Positions 32,852 to 42,659 of a stretch of DNA of 64,000 bases are shown here, in pieces; positions within the stretch are counted from its first letter, which is position 1, and the number at the start of each line of letters is the position of its first letter. The DNA is taken from the NCBI RefSeq assembly GCF_036127095.1, contig NZ_CP108006.1:3348001-3412000 (forward strand), read 5' to 3'. Made by a program: the position numbers and the translations under genes. The notes beneath the pieces were generated by a model, which was not told the DNA's origin, made no database searches, and worked only from the letters and a program-made list of their open reading frames with translations. The stretch comes from Streptomyces sp. NBC_00335 (GTDB lineage: Bacteria > Actinomycetota > Actinomycetes > Streptomycetales > Streptomycetaceae).

Positions 32852-34273
32852 CTAGCGGCGAGCGACCTCGCGCCAGGCCCGCGGCAGGGCTTCGGCCACC
32901 TGGTGGGCCAGCAGGGGGCCACCCGTGAGGCGGGCGGCCAGGCCGTGCAGGTACGCGGCCGCCGACCCGGCGTCCACGGCCGGCAGGCCGGCCGCCAGCA
33001 GGGACCCGGCCAGCCCGGACAGCACGTCCCCGCTCCCGGCGGTGGCCAGCCACGGGGTCCCGGTCGGGTTCACCCGGACGGGGCCGGGCCCGGCCGGGGC
33101 GATCAGGGTCGTCGACCCCTTCAGCAGCGCCACCGCCCCGTACCGCTCCGCGAGCCCCCGCACGGCCTCCAGCCGCCCCGCCTCGACCGTCTCCCGGGAG
33201 ACCCCCAGCAGCGCCGCCGCCTCCCCCGCGTGCGGGGTCAGCAGGGTCGGGGCCGCCCGGGCCCGCAGCTGACCGGGGTCCAGCCCGCGCAGCCCGTCCG
33301 CGTCCACCAGCACCGGTACCGGCTGCGCCAGAGCCTCCCGCACCTCGGGGCCGCCCTCGTCGCCCAGCCCGGGCCCGACCACCCAGGCCTGGACCCGGCC
33401 GGGCCCGATCAGCGTCTCCGGGTAGCGGGCCAGCACGGCTTCGGCCACCGCGGGCGGCCCCACGTAGCGCACCGCGCCCGCGCCGCCGCGCAGCGCCCCG
33501 GCCACCGCGAGCACCGCCGCGCCCGGGTAGCGCGCGGACCCGGCGACGATGCCGACCACGCCGCGCCGGTACTTGTCGCTCGACGCCGTCGGCTCCGGCA
33601 GCAGCCCCGCCACGTCGGCGTGCTGCAGGGCCTCCATTCCGGGGGGCCCGAAGGAGGGCCCGAAGGAGGACCCGAGGGCCAACCCGATGTCCACCCGGTG
33701 CAGCGCCCCCGCCCGCGAGGCCCCCGGGTCGATCAGCAGCCCCGGCTTGTACGCCCCGAAGGTCACCGTCACGTCCGCCGACACGGCCGCGCCCGCCACC
33801 TCCCCGGTGTCCGCGTCCACCCCGCTCGGCAGGTCCACCGCGACCACCACCGCCCCCGCCGGGATCCGCTCCACCAGCGCGGCCGCGGCCGGCCGCAGCG
33901 CTCCCCGGCCGCCGATGCCGACCAGCCCGTCGAGCACCAGGTCGGCCCGCTCGGGCACGGCCCCGTCGAGGCGCCCGCCGGCGGCCCGCAGCGCCGCCAG
34001 TCCGCCCGCGTGCACCCGGGCCGGGTCCATCGCGACGGCCGTCACCCCGGCCCCGCGCCGGGCCAGCTTCGCGCCCGCGTAGAGGGTGTCTCCGCCGTTG
34101 TCCCCCGGGCCGACCAGCAGCACCACGCGGGCCCCGTACACGCGGGGCAGCAACCGCACGCAGACGGCGGCCAGTCCGGCCGCCGCCCGCCGCATCAGGG
34201 TGCCTTCGGGCAGCCGGGCCATCAGCTCGCGCTCGGCGGCCCGTACGGTCTCCACGCTGTAAGCAGTACGCAT
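32852..34273 (-). CDS. nnr: Bifunctional NAD(P)HX epimerase / ADP-dependent NAD(P)HX dehydratase
   Basis: A 473-aa repair enzyme for hydrated NADH/NADPH. The N-terminal YjeF_N epimerase domain (1-210) has VLLVGPGDNGGDTLYAGAKLA and VAVDLPSGVDADTGEV. The C-terminal carbohydrate-kinase-like dehydratase domain (225-470) has RRGVVGIVAGSARYPGAAVLA, VVGPGLGDE, VLVDADGLR, LLTPHAGEAAALLG, ALLKGSTTLIA and the ATP/ADP loop LATAGSGDVLSGLAGSLLA. The linker has a near-duplicated GSSFGPSFGPPG. ATG 34273 follows acpS by 26 bp. Confidence 0.94.
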   Translation of the reverse strand: MRTAYSVETVRAAERELMARLPEGTLMRRAAAGLAAVCVRLLPRVYGARVVLLVGPGDNGGDTLYAGAKLARRGAGVTAVAMDPARVHAGGLAALRAAGGRLDGAVPERADLVLDGLVGIGGRGALRPAAAALVERIPAGAVVVAVDLPSGVDADTGEVAGAAVSADVTVTFGAYKPGLLIDPGASRAGALHRVDIGLALGSSFGPSFGPPGMEALQHADVAGLLPEPTASSDKYRRGVVGIVAGSARYPGAAVLAVAGALRGGAGAVRYVGPPAVAEAVLARYPETLIGPGRVQAWVVGPGLGDEGGPEVREALAQPVPVLVDADGLRGLDPGQLRARAAPTLLTPHAGEAAALLGVSRETVEAGRLEAVRGLAERYGAVALLKGSTTLIAPAGPGPVRVNPTGTPWLATAGSGDVLSGLAGSLLAAGLPAVDAGSAAAYLHGLAARLTGGPLLAHQVAEALPRAWREVARR

Positions 34274-34299
34274 GCCAACAGCCTGCCCGAAGAAGGCGC

Positions 34300-34668
34300 C
34301 TACCCCTCGGCGATCACCACGGCGGAGGCGACGCCCGCGTCGTGGCTGAGGGAGATGTGCCAGGACTGCACGCCCAGGGCCAGCGCCCGCGCCTCCACCG
34401 TGCCCGACACCCGCAGGCGCGGCTGCCCGGTCTCCTCCACGTACACCTCGGCGTCGGTCCACAGCAGCCCGCCGGGCGCACCGAGCGCCTTGGCGAGCGC
34501 CTCCTTGGCGGCGAACCGGGCGGCGAGCGAGGCGGTTCCGCGCCGCTCGCCGCTCGGCAGGGTCAGCTCGGAGTCGAGGAACAGCCGCCCCGCCAGGCTC
34601 GGCGTGCGCTCCAGCGCCGCACCGAACCGCTCGATCTCCGCCACGTCGATTCCGACGCCGATAATCAC
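34300..34668 (-). CDS. acpS: Holo-[acyl-carrier-protein] synthase
   Basis: A 122-aa phosphopantetheinyl transferase that loads 4'-phosphopantetheine from CoA on ACP. Mg-binding [12 protein letters not shown] is at the N terminus with Asp8. [12 protein letters not shown] has the catalytic Glu and Lys. [17 protein letters not shown] is at the C terminus. The GTG start lies 78 bp after glmS. It forms a leftward run glmS-acpS-nnr. Confidence 0.96.
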   Translation of the reverse strand: MIIGVGIDVAEIERFGAALERTPSLAGRLFLDSELTLPSGERRGTASLAARFAAKEALAKALGAPGGLLWTDAEVYVEETGQPRLRVSGTVEARALALGVQSWHISLSHDAGVASAVVIAEG

Positions 34669-34746
34669 AACAACAGCTCCAACTGGGCCACTACTCCACG
34701 GTCACCACGGTGCTCAATTGTCGGCGACCCGCTCCGTTCGCCGCGC

Positions 34747-36597
34747 TCACTCCACGGTCACCGACTTGGCGAGGTTACGCGGCTGGTCCACCTCGTTGCC
34801 GCGCGCCGTCGCCAGCTCGCACGCGAACACCTGCAGCGGCACGGTGGCCACGAGCGGCTGGAGCAGCGTCGGGGTGGCCGGGATGCGGATCAGGTGGTCG
34901 GCGTACGGGACCACCGCCTCGTCCCCCTCCTCGGCGATCACGATGGTCCGCGCCCCGCGCGCCCGGATCTCCTGGATGTTGGACACGATCTTGTCGTGCA
35001 GCACCGAGCGCCCGCGCGGCGACGGTACGACGACCACGACCGGCAGGTCCTTCTCGATGAGCGCGATCGGCCCGTGCTTGAGCTCGCCCGCCGCGAAGCC
35101 CTCGGCGTGCATGTACGCCAGCTCCTTGAGCTTGAGCGCACCCTCCAGCGCCACCGGGTAGCCGACGTGCCGCCCCAGGAACAGCACGGTGTTCTTGTCC
35201 GCGAGCGACCGGGCCAGTTCCCGTACCGGTTCCATGGTCTCCAGTACGGTGTCCACCGCCGCGGCGATGTCCGACAGCTCCCGGATCACCGACCGGATCT
35301 CGTCGCCCCACTTCGTGCCCCGGACCTGCCCGAGGTAGAGGGCGACCAGGTAGCAGGCCACGAGCTGCGTCAGGAACGCCTTGGTCGAGGCGACGGCCAC
35401 CTCGGGTCCGGCGTGCGTGTACAGCACGGCGTCCGACTCGCGCGGGATCGTCGAGCCGTTCGTATTGCAGATGGCCAGCACCTTGGCGCCCTGCTCGCGC
35501 GCGTGGCGCAGCGCCATCAGGGTGTCCATCGTCTCGCCGGACTGCGAGATGGCGATCACCAGCGTCCGCTGGTCCAGGATCGGGTCGCGGTAGCGGAACT
35601 CGCTGGCCAGCTCCGTCTCGCACGGGATGCGCGTCCAGTGCTCGATGGCCAGCTTCGCGATCATGCCCGCGTGGTACGCCGTACCGCACGCCACGATCAC
35701 GACCTTGTCGACCTCGCGCAGCACCGAGTCGGGGATGCGCACCTCGTCGAGGGTCAGCAGGCCGTTCGCGTCGATCCGGCCCAGGAGGGTGTCGGCGACC
35801 GCCTTCGGCTGCTCGGCGATCTCCTTGAGCATGAAGTAGTCGTAGCCCCCCTTCTCGGCCGCGGAGGCGTCCCAGTCCACGTGGTACGCCCGCACGTCCG
35901 CGGCCGTACCGTCGAAGTTGGTCACCGTGACCCCGTCGCGGCGCAGCTCCACGACCTGGTCCTGGCCCAGCTCGATCGCGGAGCGGGTGTGCGCGATGAA
36001 GGCGGCCACGTCCGAGGCGAGGAAGTTCTCGCCCTCTCCGACGCCGACCACGAGGGGCGAGTTCCGGCGTGCGCCGACCACCACGTCCGGCGCGTCGGCG
36101 TGCACGGCGACCAGGGTGAAGGCGCCGTCGAGGAGCCGGCAGACCTGCCGCATCGCCTCCGCCAGGTCCCCGCCCGCGCCCTCGAACCGCTCGGCCAGCA
36201 GGTGCGCCACGACCTCGGTGTCGGTCTCGGACTCCAGCCGGTGCCCGCGCTCGGCGAGCTCGGCCCGCAGCGCGGCGAAGTTCTCGATGATCCCGTTGTG
36301 CACGACCGCCACGCGCCCCGAGTTGTCGAGGTGCGGGTGGGCGTTGACGTCGGTGGGACCCCCATGGGTGGCCCACCGGGTGTGTCCGAGTCCCGTGGAA
36401 CCGGCCGGCAGCGGGTGCCCGACCAGCTCCTTCTCCAGATTGACCAGCTTGCCGGCCTTCTTGACGGCGGCGAGTTCCCCGTCGGCGAGCACGGCGACAC
36501 CCGCCGAGTCGTAGCCGCGGTACTCCAGCCGCTTGAGTCCGGCAATGACCACATCGAGCGCCGACTGCGCTCCCACGTAACCCACGATTCCGCACAT
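34747..36597 (-). CDS. glmS: Glutamine-fructose-6-phosphate aminotransferase
   Basis: A 616-aa enzyme that makes glucosamine-6-phosphate from fructose-6-phosphate and glutamine, the first step to UDP-GlcNAc. The N-terminal glutaminase has the Cys2 nucleophile (CGIVGYVG), LGHTRWATHG, VHNGIIENF and SDTE-like ESDTEVVAHLL. Two SIS isomerase domains follow (VACGTAYHAG, ISQSGETMDTL, LGRHVGYPVALEGALKLKELAYMHAEGFAAGELKHGPIALI). It ends ARGNEVDQPRNLAKSVTVE, the normal C terminus. ATG 36597. Together with glmM in the same window it supplies amino-sugar precursors. Confidence 0.97.
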   Translation of the reverse strand: MCGIVGYVGAQSALDVVIAGLKRLEYRGYDSAGVAVLADGELAAVKKAGKLVNLEKELVGHPLPAGSTGLGHTRWATHGGPTDVNAHPHLDNSGRVAVVHNGIIENFAALRAELAERGHRLESETDTEVVAHLLAERFEGAGGDLAEAMRQVCRLLDGAFTLVAVHADAPDVVVGARRNSPLVVGVGEGENFLASDVAAFIAHTRSAIELGQDQVVELRRDGVTVTNFDGTAADVRAYHVDWDASAAEKGGYDYFMLKEIAEQPKAVADTLLGRIDANGLLTLDEVRIPDSVLREVDKVVIVACGTAYHAGMIAKLAIEHWTRIPCETELASEFRYRDPILDQRTLVIAISQSGETMDTLMALRHAREQGAKVLAICNTNGSTIPRESDAVLYTHAGPEVAVASTKAFLTQLVACYLVALYLGQVRGTKWGDEIRSVIRELSDIAAAVDTVLETMEPVRELARSLADKNTVLFLGRHVGYPVALEGALKLKELAYMHAEGFAAGELKHGPIALIEKDLPVVVVVPSPRGRSVLHDKIVSNIQEIRARGARTIVIAEEGDEAVVPYADHLIRIPATPTLLQPLVATVPLQVFACELATARGNEVDQPRNLAKSVTVE

Positions 36598-36649
36598 AAG
36601 CCGCAGGGTACGCCGTAGTTGGCTCCGCGCCCGGTACCTGAACCGGACG

Positions 36650-36681
36650 AAAAAACCGCCCCGGCGAATGCGCCGGGGCGG
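36650..36681 (-). terminator. Intrinsic terminator with U-tract
   Basis: CCGCCCCGGCG (36656-36666) pairs exactly with 36671-36681. In the leftward direction the stem is followed by six T (plus strand A at 36650-36655). It ends the lipoprotein gene before glmS. Confidence 0.92.
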
Positions 36682-36706
36682 GATGGACTCAGCGATGGAC
36701 GAACCG

Positions 36707-37465
36707 TCAGCCGAGCTTCTTCAGCTGCGCCGCGACGACGGTGACCGGCTGGTCGGCGGTGCCGGTGAAGCTGACGCCGTTGAAGACGGCGAGGGTGTTG
36801 CCCTTGCGCACGACCACGAGCTCCGTCTTGAGCTGCTCGCCGTCCGCCGCCATCTCGATGGTGTAGGCGACGGACTCGTCCCCACCGGTGACGGGAGCGC
36901 CGGGGCCGACCTTGCTGATCTTGACGGTCTCGCCGTCCTGGGTGCCCGTGTAGCCGGCGGCGCAGGCCGAACCTCCCGACTTGATCTTGCCGAAGGCCTC
37001 CTGCGCGCCCTTGCCCTCGTACGAGTGCAGGCTGACGGCGGTGGCGGTCTCGCCGAAGGCGTCCAGGCCGGCCTTCAGCTTCTCCTCGGCGGTCGCGTTC
37101 GCGGCCGCCTCCTTGCCCTTGGCCGCGGCGACGACCCGCGCGTTGCCGGTGGCGGCGCCGGGCCCGGTCAGGGACTGCGCCTGGAACAGCGGAAGGCACT
37201 CGGGCTTGTCGGTGGTGCTGCCGACCGTCTTCTTGACGTCCTCGTCCGACATGGCCTCGATGACGTGGGTGGTCAGGTCCGTCTGGGCCAGCACCAGCCC
37301 GGCCAGCTCGGCGTCCGTCTTCCCCTTGACGACCGGGGCCGCCGACGCCGCCGCGGCGGACGGCTTCGCGTCCGCCTTGCCCTCGCCGCCGCACGCGGTG
37401 GCGAGCAGGGCCAGCGACACGGCCGCGGCGGACAGGACGGTACGACGGACGAATGCGGTGCGCAT
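36707..37465 (-). CDS. Secreted lipoprotein of unknown function
   Basis: A 252-aa lipoprotein. The N-terminal signal MRTAFVRRTVLSAAAVSLAL ends at ATACGG with the lipid Cys near residue 26. After an Ala/Lys/Ser linker (27-45) there is a mixed alpha/beta extracytoplasmic domain with two cysteines (PECLPLF, SACAAGYTG) that could form a disulfide. The repeats of VKISKVGPG, TIEMAADGEQLKTELVVVRKGNTLAVF and TADQPVTVVAAQLKKL recall the PknH-sensor-like lipoproteins common in actinobacteria. ATG 37465 is about 10 nt past a GGGGGGA site. A GTG at 37483 is in frame but adds nothing. Monocistronic. Confidence 0.8.
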   Translation of the reverse strand: MRTAFVRRTVLSAAAVSLALLATACGGEGKADAKPSAAAASAAPVVKGKTDAELAGLVLAQTDLTTHVIEAMSDEDVKKTVGSTTDKPECLPLFQAQSLTGPGAATGNARVVAAAKGKEAAANATAEEKLKAGLDAFGETATAVSLHSYEGKGAQEAFGKIKSGGSACAAGYTGTQDGETVKISKVGPGAPVTGGDESVAYTIEMAADGEQLKTELVVVRKGNTLAVFNGVSFTGTADQPVTVVAAQLKKLG

Positions 37466-37737
37466 GATGGCGGTTCCCCCCACGGGAAAGGTCTACGGAA
37501 AAGGGCAGCACGCCGCGCCACCCCGGACCGGGGCGGCGTCATGAGCTGCGGTGAACCACACCGTACGGGACCGGATGACCCGCGTCCGCGTGAATGTGCG
37601 CGCACCGCGCATCGTGATGCCGTCGAGACCGCAGGTGCCTGAAATCGATACCGCTCCCCGTACAACCCACCCACCCCGGACCATAAGACCCGGGCCCACG
37701 TGACCGACCACACCACCCACGACGGCCCGCCACCCCC

Positions 37738-37743
37738 GACAAT
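37738..37743 (+). promoter_or_regulatory. -10 GACAAT for leaderless coaA
   Basis: GACAAT-N6-GTG 37750. It lies in the 284-bp divergent gap between the lipoprotein gene and coaA. No ribosome site is present before the GTG. Confidence 0.55.
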
Positions 37744-37749
37744 GGCCGT

Positions 37750-38847
37750 GTGATCTCTTCGCCGCCACGAAGCACGCCGGACCGCGCAACGGAGCGCCCC
37801 GACGGATCGGAGCCCCCTACGCAGGCCCAGCAGGCCCCGCAGACCGAGCCCCGGCACCCCGAGCACGCGGCGCACCCCACGCGCCGCCGGGGCCACGAGG
37901 CCTCCCCCTACGTCGACCTCACCCGTGCCGAGTGGAGCGCCCTGCGCGAGCGCACCCCGCTCCCGCTGACGGCCGACGAGGTCGAGCGGCTGCGCGGACT
38001 GGGCGATGTCATCGACCTCGACGAGGTCCGTGACGTCTACCTGCCGCTCTCCCGCCTGCTGAACCTGTACGTCGGCGCCACCAGCAACCTGCGCGGCACC
38101 CTCAACACCTTCCTCGGCGACGCCGGCAACGGCCACGGCGCCCAGCAGGGCACGCCCTTCGTCATAGGGGTCGCCGGCTCGGTCGCCGTGGGCAAGTCCA
38201 CCGTGGCCCGTCTCCTCCAGGCGCTGCTGGCCCGCTGGCCGGAGCACCCGCGCGTGGAGCTGGTCACCACCGACGGCTTCCTGTACCCGATGAAGGAGCT
38301 GGAGCGGCGCGGGCTGACCGCCCGCAAGGGCTTCCCGGAGTCCTACGACCGCCGGGCGCTCACCCGCTTCGTCGCCGACATCAAGGCGGGCAAGGACGAG
38401 GTCAAGGCCCCCGTCTACTCCCACCTGATCTACGACATCGTCCCCGGCGAGGAGCTCGTCGTACGCCGTCCCGACATCCTGATCGTCGAGGGGCTCAACG
38501 TCCTGCAGCCCGCCATGCCCGGCAAGGACGGCCGCACCCGGGTCGGCCTCGCCGACTACTTCGACTTCAGCGTGTACGTGGACGCCCGCCCCGAGGACAT
38601 CGAGCGCTGGTACCTCAACCGGTTCCGCAAGCTGCGCGAGACGGCGTTCCAGAACCCCTTCTCCTACTTCCGCAAGTACACCCAGGTCTCCGAGGAGGAG
38701 GCGCTGGAGTACGCGCAGACGATGTGGCGGACCATCAACAAGCCCAACCTGCTGGAGAACGTGGCCCCGACCCGCGGCCGCGCCACCCTCGTCGTCCGCA
38801 AGGGACCGGACCACAAGGTGCAGAAGCTGAGTCTGCGCAAGCTCTGA
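37750..38847 (+). CDS. coaA: Pantothenate kinase (type I)
   Basis: A 365-aa P-loop kinase that phosphorylates pantothenate, the first and regulated step of CoA synthesis. The N-terminal 50 residues are Pro/His/Gln-rich and disordered, longer than in E. coli (316 aa in total). The core starts [22 protein letters not shown]. The Walker A is [75 protein letters not shown] and the C-terminal [24 protein letters not shown] are typical. Leaderless GTG start. Confidence 0.95.
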   Translation: MISSPPRSTPDRATERPDGSEPPTQAQQAPQTEPRHPEHAAHPTRRRGHEASPYVDLTRAEWSALRERTPLPLTADEVERLRGLGDVIDLDEVRDVYLPLSRLLNLYVGATSNLRGTLNTFLGDAGNGHGAQQGTPFVIGVAGSVAVGKSTVARLLQALLARWPEHPRVELVTTDGFLYPMKELERRGLTARKGFPESYDRRALTRFVADIKAGKDEVKAPVYSHLIYDIVPGEELVVRRPDILIVEGLNVLQPAMPGKDGRTRVGLADYFDFSVYVDARPEDIERWYLNRFRKLRETAFQNPFSYFRKYTQVSEEEALEYAQTMWRTINKPNLLENVAPTRGRATLVVRKGPDHKVQKLSLRKL

Positions 38848-38878
38848 GCGCCACCCGAAACCAGGGACCGCCGGAAGC

Positions 38879-38884
38879 TAGGGT
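38879..38884 (+). promoter_or_regulatory. -10 TAGGGT for leaderless DUF389 gene
   Basis: TAGGGT-N6-ATG 38891, in the 43-bp gap after coaA. Read-through from coaA is also possible. Confidence 0.5.
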
Positions 38885-38890
38885 GCGGCC

Positions 38891-39841
38891 ATGCTGCATC
38901 TACGGATGATCATTCCGTCGGACCGGACCGATGACGTGGTCAGGATCGTCGAGGGGACGGTCGGCACCACCCATCTGGCCGTGCTGCCCGGCGCCGCCCG
39001 CATCCCGCCGGGCGACATCGTGCTGTGCGACGTCGCGCGGGAGGCGGGCGACGAGCTCCTGAACGAGCTCCGGGAGCTCGGCATCGACAAGGACGGGTCG
39101 ATCGCGGTCGAGAACATCGACCTGTCCCTCTCGGACCGCGCCGACCGCGCCGAGGAGGAGGCCCCGGGCGAGGCCGCCGACGCCGTCCTGTGGGAGCAGT
39201 TGAGCGAGGCGACCCACGAGGAGTCCACCCTCACCATCACCTACAGCGCCTTCATGATCGTCGCCACGATGATCGCGGCCTGCGGTGTGGTCCTCGACAA
39301 CGCCATCCTCATCGTGGGCGCGATGGCGGTCGGCCCGGAGTTCGGACCGCTCGCCGGTGTCTGCACCGCCTTGGTGCAGCGCGCCCCCAAACTGGCCGCC
39401 CGCTCGCTGACGGCCCTGCTGGTGGGCTTCGCCACCGCGATGGTCGCGACCACCGTCTTCACCCTGGCCATGGACGCGCTCGGCCTGTTCCACCACGACA
39501 TGCTGGACAAGCCCCGCCCCAACACCAGCTTCATCTGGCAGCCGGACCTGTTCTCGTTCGTCGTGGCGCTGCTCGCCGGCGTGGCCGGGGTGCTCTCCCT
39601 GACCTCGGCGAAGTCCGGCGCGCTGGTCGGCGTCGCGATCTCGGTGACCACGGTCCCGGCGGCCGCCAACGCGGCCGTGGCCCTCGGCTACGGCGAGTTC
39701 GGCCAGATGTGGGGCTCGATGGAGCAGCTGCTGCTGAACCTCTTCGGCATCATGCTGGCCGGCGTCCTGACCCTGCTCGGCCAAAAACTCCTGTGGCGCA
39801 CCCAGCGGGGCCACTGGAGGCGCACGGCGCCCAAGGCCTGA
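38891..39841 (+). CDS. DUF389 (TIGR00341-like) membrane protein
   Basis: A 316-aa protein. The soluble N-terminal domain (1-110) has MLHLRMIIPSDRTDDVVRIV and DIVLCDVAREAGDELLNEL and looks ferredoxin-like. Six hydrophobic helices follow, with the DUF389 pattern TYSAFMIVATMIAACGVVLDNAILIVGAMAVGPEFGPLAGVCTALVQR and LTSAKSGALVGVAISVTTVPAAANAAVALGYGE. Function is unknown; a transporter or channel is often suggested. Start ATG 38891 is leaderless by spacing. It converges on glmM across a 54-bp perfect palindrome. Confidence 0.9.
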   Translation: MLHLRMIIPSDRTDDVVRIVEGTVGTTHLAVLPGAARIPPGDIVLCDVAREAGDELLNELRELGIDKDGSIAVENIDLSLSDRADRAEEEAPGEAADAVLWEQLSEATHEESTLTITYSAFMIVATMIAACGVVLDNAILIVGAMAVGPEFGPLAGVCTALVQRAPKLAARSLTALLVGFATAMVATTVFTLAMDALGLFHHDMLDKPRPNTSFIWQPDLFSFVVALLAGVAGVLSLTSAKSGALVGVAISVTTVPAAANAAVALGYGEFGQMWGSMEQLLLNLFGIMLAGVLTLLGQKLLWRTQRGHWRRTAPKA

Positions 39842-39854
39842 GCCCCGCAACCGC

Positions 39855-39908
39855 TCATGACAGCGGCCCCGCGCTACGAAGCTTCGTAGCGCGGGGCCGC
39901 TGTCATGA
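39855..39908. terminator. 54-bp perfect palindrome (bidirectional terminator)
   Basis: The sequence from 39855 to 39908 equals its own reverse complement, centred on AAGCTT with no unpaired loop (27 bp per arm). It lies between convergent DUF389 and glmM genes, 13 bp after one stop and 14 bp before the other. Confidence 0.92.
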
Positions 39909-39922
39909 CGCAAGGGCGGGCT

Positions 39923-41281
39923 CTAGCCGAGCGCCGACTTCACGACGTCCGCGAGGCGCCCCGCGACCGAGCGGGCCTGCTCGATGTCGGCGGCCTCCAC
40001 CATCACCCGCACGAGGGGCTCCGTGCCCGACGGACGCAGCAGTACGCGCCCGGTCGTGCCCAGCTCCCGCTCGGCCTCGGCGACGGCCGCGGCCAGCTCG
40101 CCCGAGGTGGTGACCCGGGACTTGTCCACGTCGGGGACGTTGACCAGGACCTGCGGCAGCCGCCGCATGACCCCGGTCAGCTCGGCCATCGTCTTGCCGG
40201 TGGCCGCGATCCGGGCCGCGAGCATCAGGCCGGTCAGGGTGCCGTCGCCGGTGGTGGCGTGGTCGAGGATGATCACGTGGCCGGACTGCTCGCCGCCCAG
40301 CGCGTACCCGTGCTCCCGCATCGACTCCAGGACGTACCGGTCGCCGACGCCGGTCTGCACGACGTTGATGCCCTCGGACTCCATGGCCAGCTTGAAGCCC
40401 AGGTTCGACATCACGGTGGCGACGACGGTGTCCTCGCGCAGGTGCCCGGCCTCGCGCATCGCCAGCGCCAGCACCGCGAGGATCTGGTCCCCGTCGACCT
40501 CCTCGCCGTTCGCGTCCACGGCGAGGCAGCGGTCGGCGTCCCCGTCGTGCGCGATGCCGAGGTCGGCGCCGTGCTCGACGACGGCCTGCTTCAGCAGACC
40601 GAGGTGGGTGGAACCGCAGCCGTCGTTGATGTTCAGGCCGTCGGGCTCGGCACCGATGGTGACGATCTCCGCGCCGGCCCGCGTGAAGGCCTCCGGCGAG
40701 ACGTAGGCGGCCGCGCCGTGCGCCTCGTCCAGGACCACCTTGAGGCCGTCGAGACGGTTCGGCAGCACACCCATGAGGTGGGCGACGTACTTGTCGAAGC
40801 CCTCGGTGTAGTCGGAGACGCGGCCGACGCCGCCGCCCGTCGGGCGGTCCCAGGGAGCACCCGTGCGGTGGTCCTCGTAGACCGCCTCGATCCGGTCCTC
40901 CAGCTCGTCGGCGAGCTTGTGACCGCCGCGCGCGAAGAACTTGATGCCGTTGTCGGGCATGGCGTTGTGGCTGGCCGAGAGCATGACGCCGAGGTCGGCG
41001 CCCAGCGCACCGGTGAGATACGCCACCGCCGGGGTGGGCAGCACACCGACGCGCAGGACGTCCACGCCCGCGCTCGCGAGGCCCGCGACGACTGCGGCCT
41101 CCAGGAACTCGCCCGAGGCCCGGGGGTCCCGGCCGACCACCGCGGTGGCCCTGTGGCCGGCGAAGGTGCCCGCCTCGGCCAGTACGTGCGCGGCCGCCAC
41201 GGAGAGGCCGAGCGCGAGCTCGGCCGTCAGATCCGCGTTGGCAACGCCTCGTACACCGTCCGTCCCGAAGAGTCGTCCCAC
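39923..41281 (-). CDS. glmM: Phosphoglucosamine mutase
   Basis: A 452-aa enzyme that converts glucosamine-6-phosphate to glucosamine-1-phosphate. The N terminus is [14 protein letters not shown]. The phosphoserine loop is [17 protein letters not shown]. The metal loop is [22 protein letters not shown] and the sugar loop GGEQSGHVI. The phosphate-binding loop is [15 protein letters not shown]. The GTG start at 41281 has GGGAGGA 6 nt upstream. It works downstream of GlmS, 4 kb away. Confidence 0.97.
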   Translation of the reverse strand: MGRLFGTDGVRGVANADLTAELALGLSVAAAHVLAEAGTFAGHRATAVVGRDPRASGEFLEAAVVAGLASAGVDVLRVGVLPTPAVAYLTGALGADLGVMLSASHNAMPDNGIKFFARGGHKLADELEDRIEAVYEDHRTGAPWDRPTGGGVGRVSDYTEGFDKYVAHLMGVLPNRLDGLKVVLDEAHGAAAYVSPEAFTRAGAEIVTIGAEPDGLNINDGCGSTHLGLLKQAVVEHGADLGIAHDGDADRCLAVDANGEEVDGDQILAVLALAMREAGHLREDTVVATVMSNLGFKLAMESEGINVVQTGVGDRYVLESMREHGYALGGEQSGHVIILDHATTGDGTLTGLMLAARIAATGKTMAELTGVMRRLPQVLVNVPDVDKSRVTTSGELAAAVAEAERELGTTGRVLLRPSGTEPLVRVMVEAADIEQARSVAGRLADVVKSALG

Positions 41282-41354
41282 TGTTGTCCTCCCGAGTTCA
41301 CACTTCGCTATGAGCAGTTGTGCCAATTATTTGCCGCTTTTGGCGGTAAACGAA

Positions 41355-41389
41355 CCGCCCCGGCAGCACACAGAGTGCTGCCGGGGCGG
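41355..41389 (-). terminator. Terminator of the rplM-rpsI operon
   Basis: CCGCCCCGGCAGCAC (41355-41369) pairs exactly with 41375-41389 over a 5-nt loop, 24 bp past the rpsI stop. Confidence 0.9.
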
Positions 41390-41413
41390 ATTCGTGCTGA
41401 ACAGCAGGCGAGA

Positions 41414-41935
41414 TTAACGCTTGCTGTACTGCGGAGCCTTACGGGCCTTCTTGAGACCGGCCTTCTTGCGCTCGACCGCACGGTCGTCGCGGGAGAGGAA
41501 GCCGGCCTTCTTCAGCGCCGCGCGGTTGTTGTCCACGTCCGCCTCGTTCAGCGCACGGGCAACGCCGAGGCGCAGGGCGCCGGCCTGACCGGAAACGCCG
41601 CCACCCGAGATGCGGGCGATGACGTCGTAGCGGTTGTCCAGCTCAAGGAGCTTGAACGGCTCGTTGACTTCCTGCTGGTGCACCTTGTTGGGGAAGTAGT
41701 CCTCAAGGGTGCGACCGTTGATCTTCCACTTGCCGGTGCCCGGAACGATCCGGACACGGGCGATGGCGTTCTTGCGACGGCCCAGGCCGGCGGCCGGCTG
41801 GGGGTCACCGAAGCGACCGGCAAGGGACTCGGAGGTGTAGTCGCCCTCAACGGCTTCCACAGACTCGGTGGTGTACTCCTCGACGTTGCCCTCGAACTCT
41901 TCGACGGGGGTCGTCTCGGCGGTGGTCTCGGCCAC
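41414..41935 (-). CDS. rpsI: 30S ribosomal protein S9
   Basis: A 173-aa S9 with an acidic N-terminal extension of about 50 residues ([20 protein letters not shown]) not found in E. coli (130 aa) but usual in actinobacteria. The core has [26 protein letters not shown]. The C-terminal tail [20 protein letters not shown] reaches the P-site tRNA. GTG start with GAGGAG just upstream. 46 bp after rplM. Confidence 0.97.
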   Translation of the reverse strand: MAETTAETTPVEEFEGNVEEYTTESVEAVEGDYTSESLAGRFGDPQPAAGLGRRKNAIARVRIVPGTGKWKINGRTLEDYFPNKVHQQEVNEPFKLLELDNRYDVIARISGGGVSGQAGALRLGVARALNEADVDNNRAALKKAGFLSRDDRAVERKKAGLKKARKAPQYSKR

Positions 41936-41981
41936 GATGCTCCTCAGAAGTTTCTTGTCTTAGGGGGTGTGGTGGCCGGAA

Positions 41982-42425
41982 CTACTGCGCGACCTGGGTG
42001 ATCTCGAACGGCACCGGCTGCTGAGCAGCGTGGGGGTGCACATCGCCCGAGTAGACCTTCAGCTTCGAGAGCATCTGACGGCCCAGGGTGTTCTTGGGGA
42101 TCATGCCCTTGATGGCCTTCTCGACGGCCTTCTCCGGGTTGTTCGCCAGGAGGTCGTCGTAGCGGACCGAACGCAGACCACCCGGGAAGCCGGAGTGGCG
42201 GTACGCCATCTTCTGGGTCGCCTTGTTGCCGGACAGGTGAACCTTGTCGGCGTTGATGATGATGACGAAGTCGCCCATGTCCATGTGGGGGGCGTAAGTC
42301 GGCTTGTGCTTACCCCGCAGGAGGGTAGCGGCCTGGGTCGCCAGACGGCCGAGGACAACATCCTGGGCGTCGATGACGTGCCACTGGCGCGAGATGTCGC
42401 CGGGCTTGGGGCTGAACGTACGCAC
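41982..42425 (-). CDS. rplM: 50S ribosomal protein L13
   Basis: A 147-aa L13, an early assembly protein of the large subunit. It has the family's [47 protein letters not shown] and [35 protein letters not shown] start. It heads the rplM-rpsI operon; the 234-bp gap upstream must hold its promoter. Confidence 0.97.
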   Translation of the reverse strand: MRTFSPKPGDISRQWHVIDAQDVVLGRLATQAATLLRGKHKPTYAPHMDMGDFVIIINADKVHLSGNKATQKMAYRHSGFPGGLRSVRYDDLLANNPEKAVEKAIKGMIPKNTLGRQMLSKLKVYSGDVHPHAAQQPVPFEITQVAQ

Positions 42426-42659
42426 GCGTATGCCTTCGCTTCTTCAGTGGTGGGTCATCCCCGGGGGGTGAGCCCGAGGGACGGGTCCTGACATGGGTCA
42501 CCACGGACGATCACGACAGCCCTGGTTCACATCGGAGACGCAACCCGTGTGTACCGCTGGTCATCGGCCCGGTGGACCGGCGTAAGGCAGATTCACGTGA
42601 GAATGAGAAAGCCAATACGCATAACGAACCAGCAGGGTACCCCTGAAGACCTGGAAGGG

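Noticed and set aside
34681..34746. A riboswitch or glmS-type ribozyme near glmS
   Set aside because: The glmS ribozyme lies in the 5' leader of glmS in Firmicutes; the DNA upstream of this glmS (36598-36649) is too short and has no matching core.
31559..35161. A 1200-codon rightward open frame across alr, nnr, acpS and glmS
   Set aside because: It is antisense to four well-recognised genes, its translation is low-complexity Arg/Gly/Pro/Ala, and such frames are expected at this GC content.
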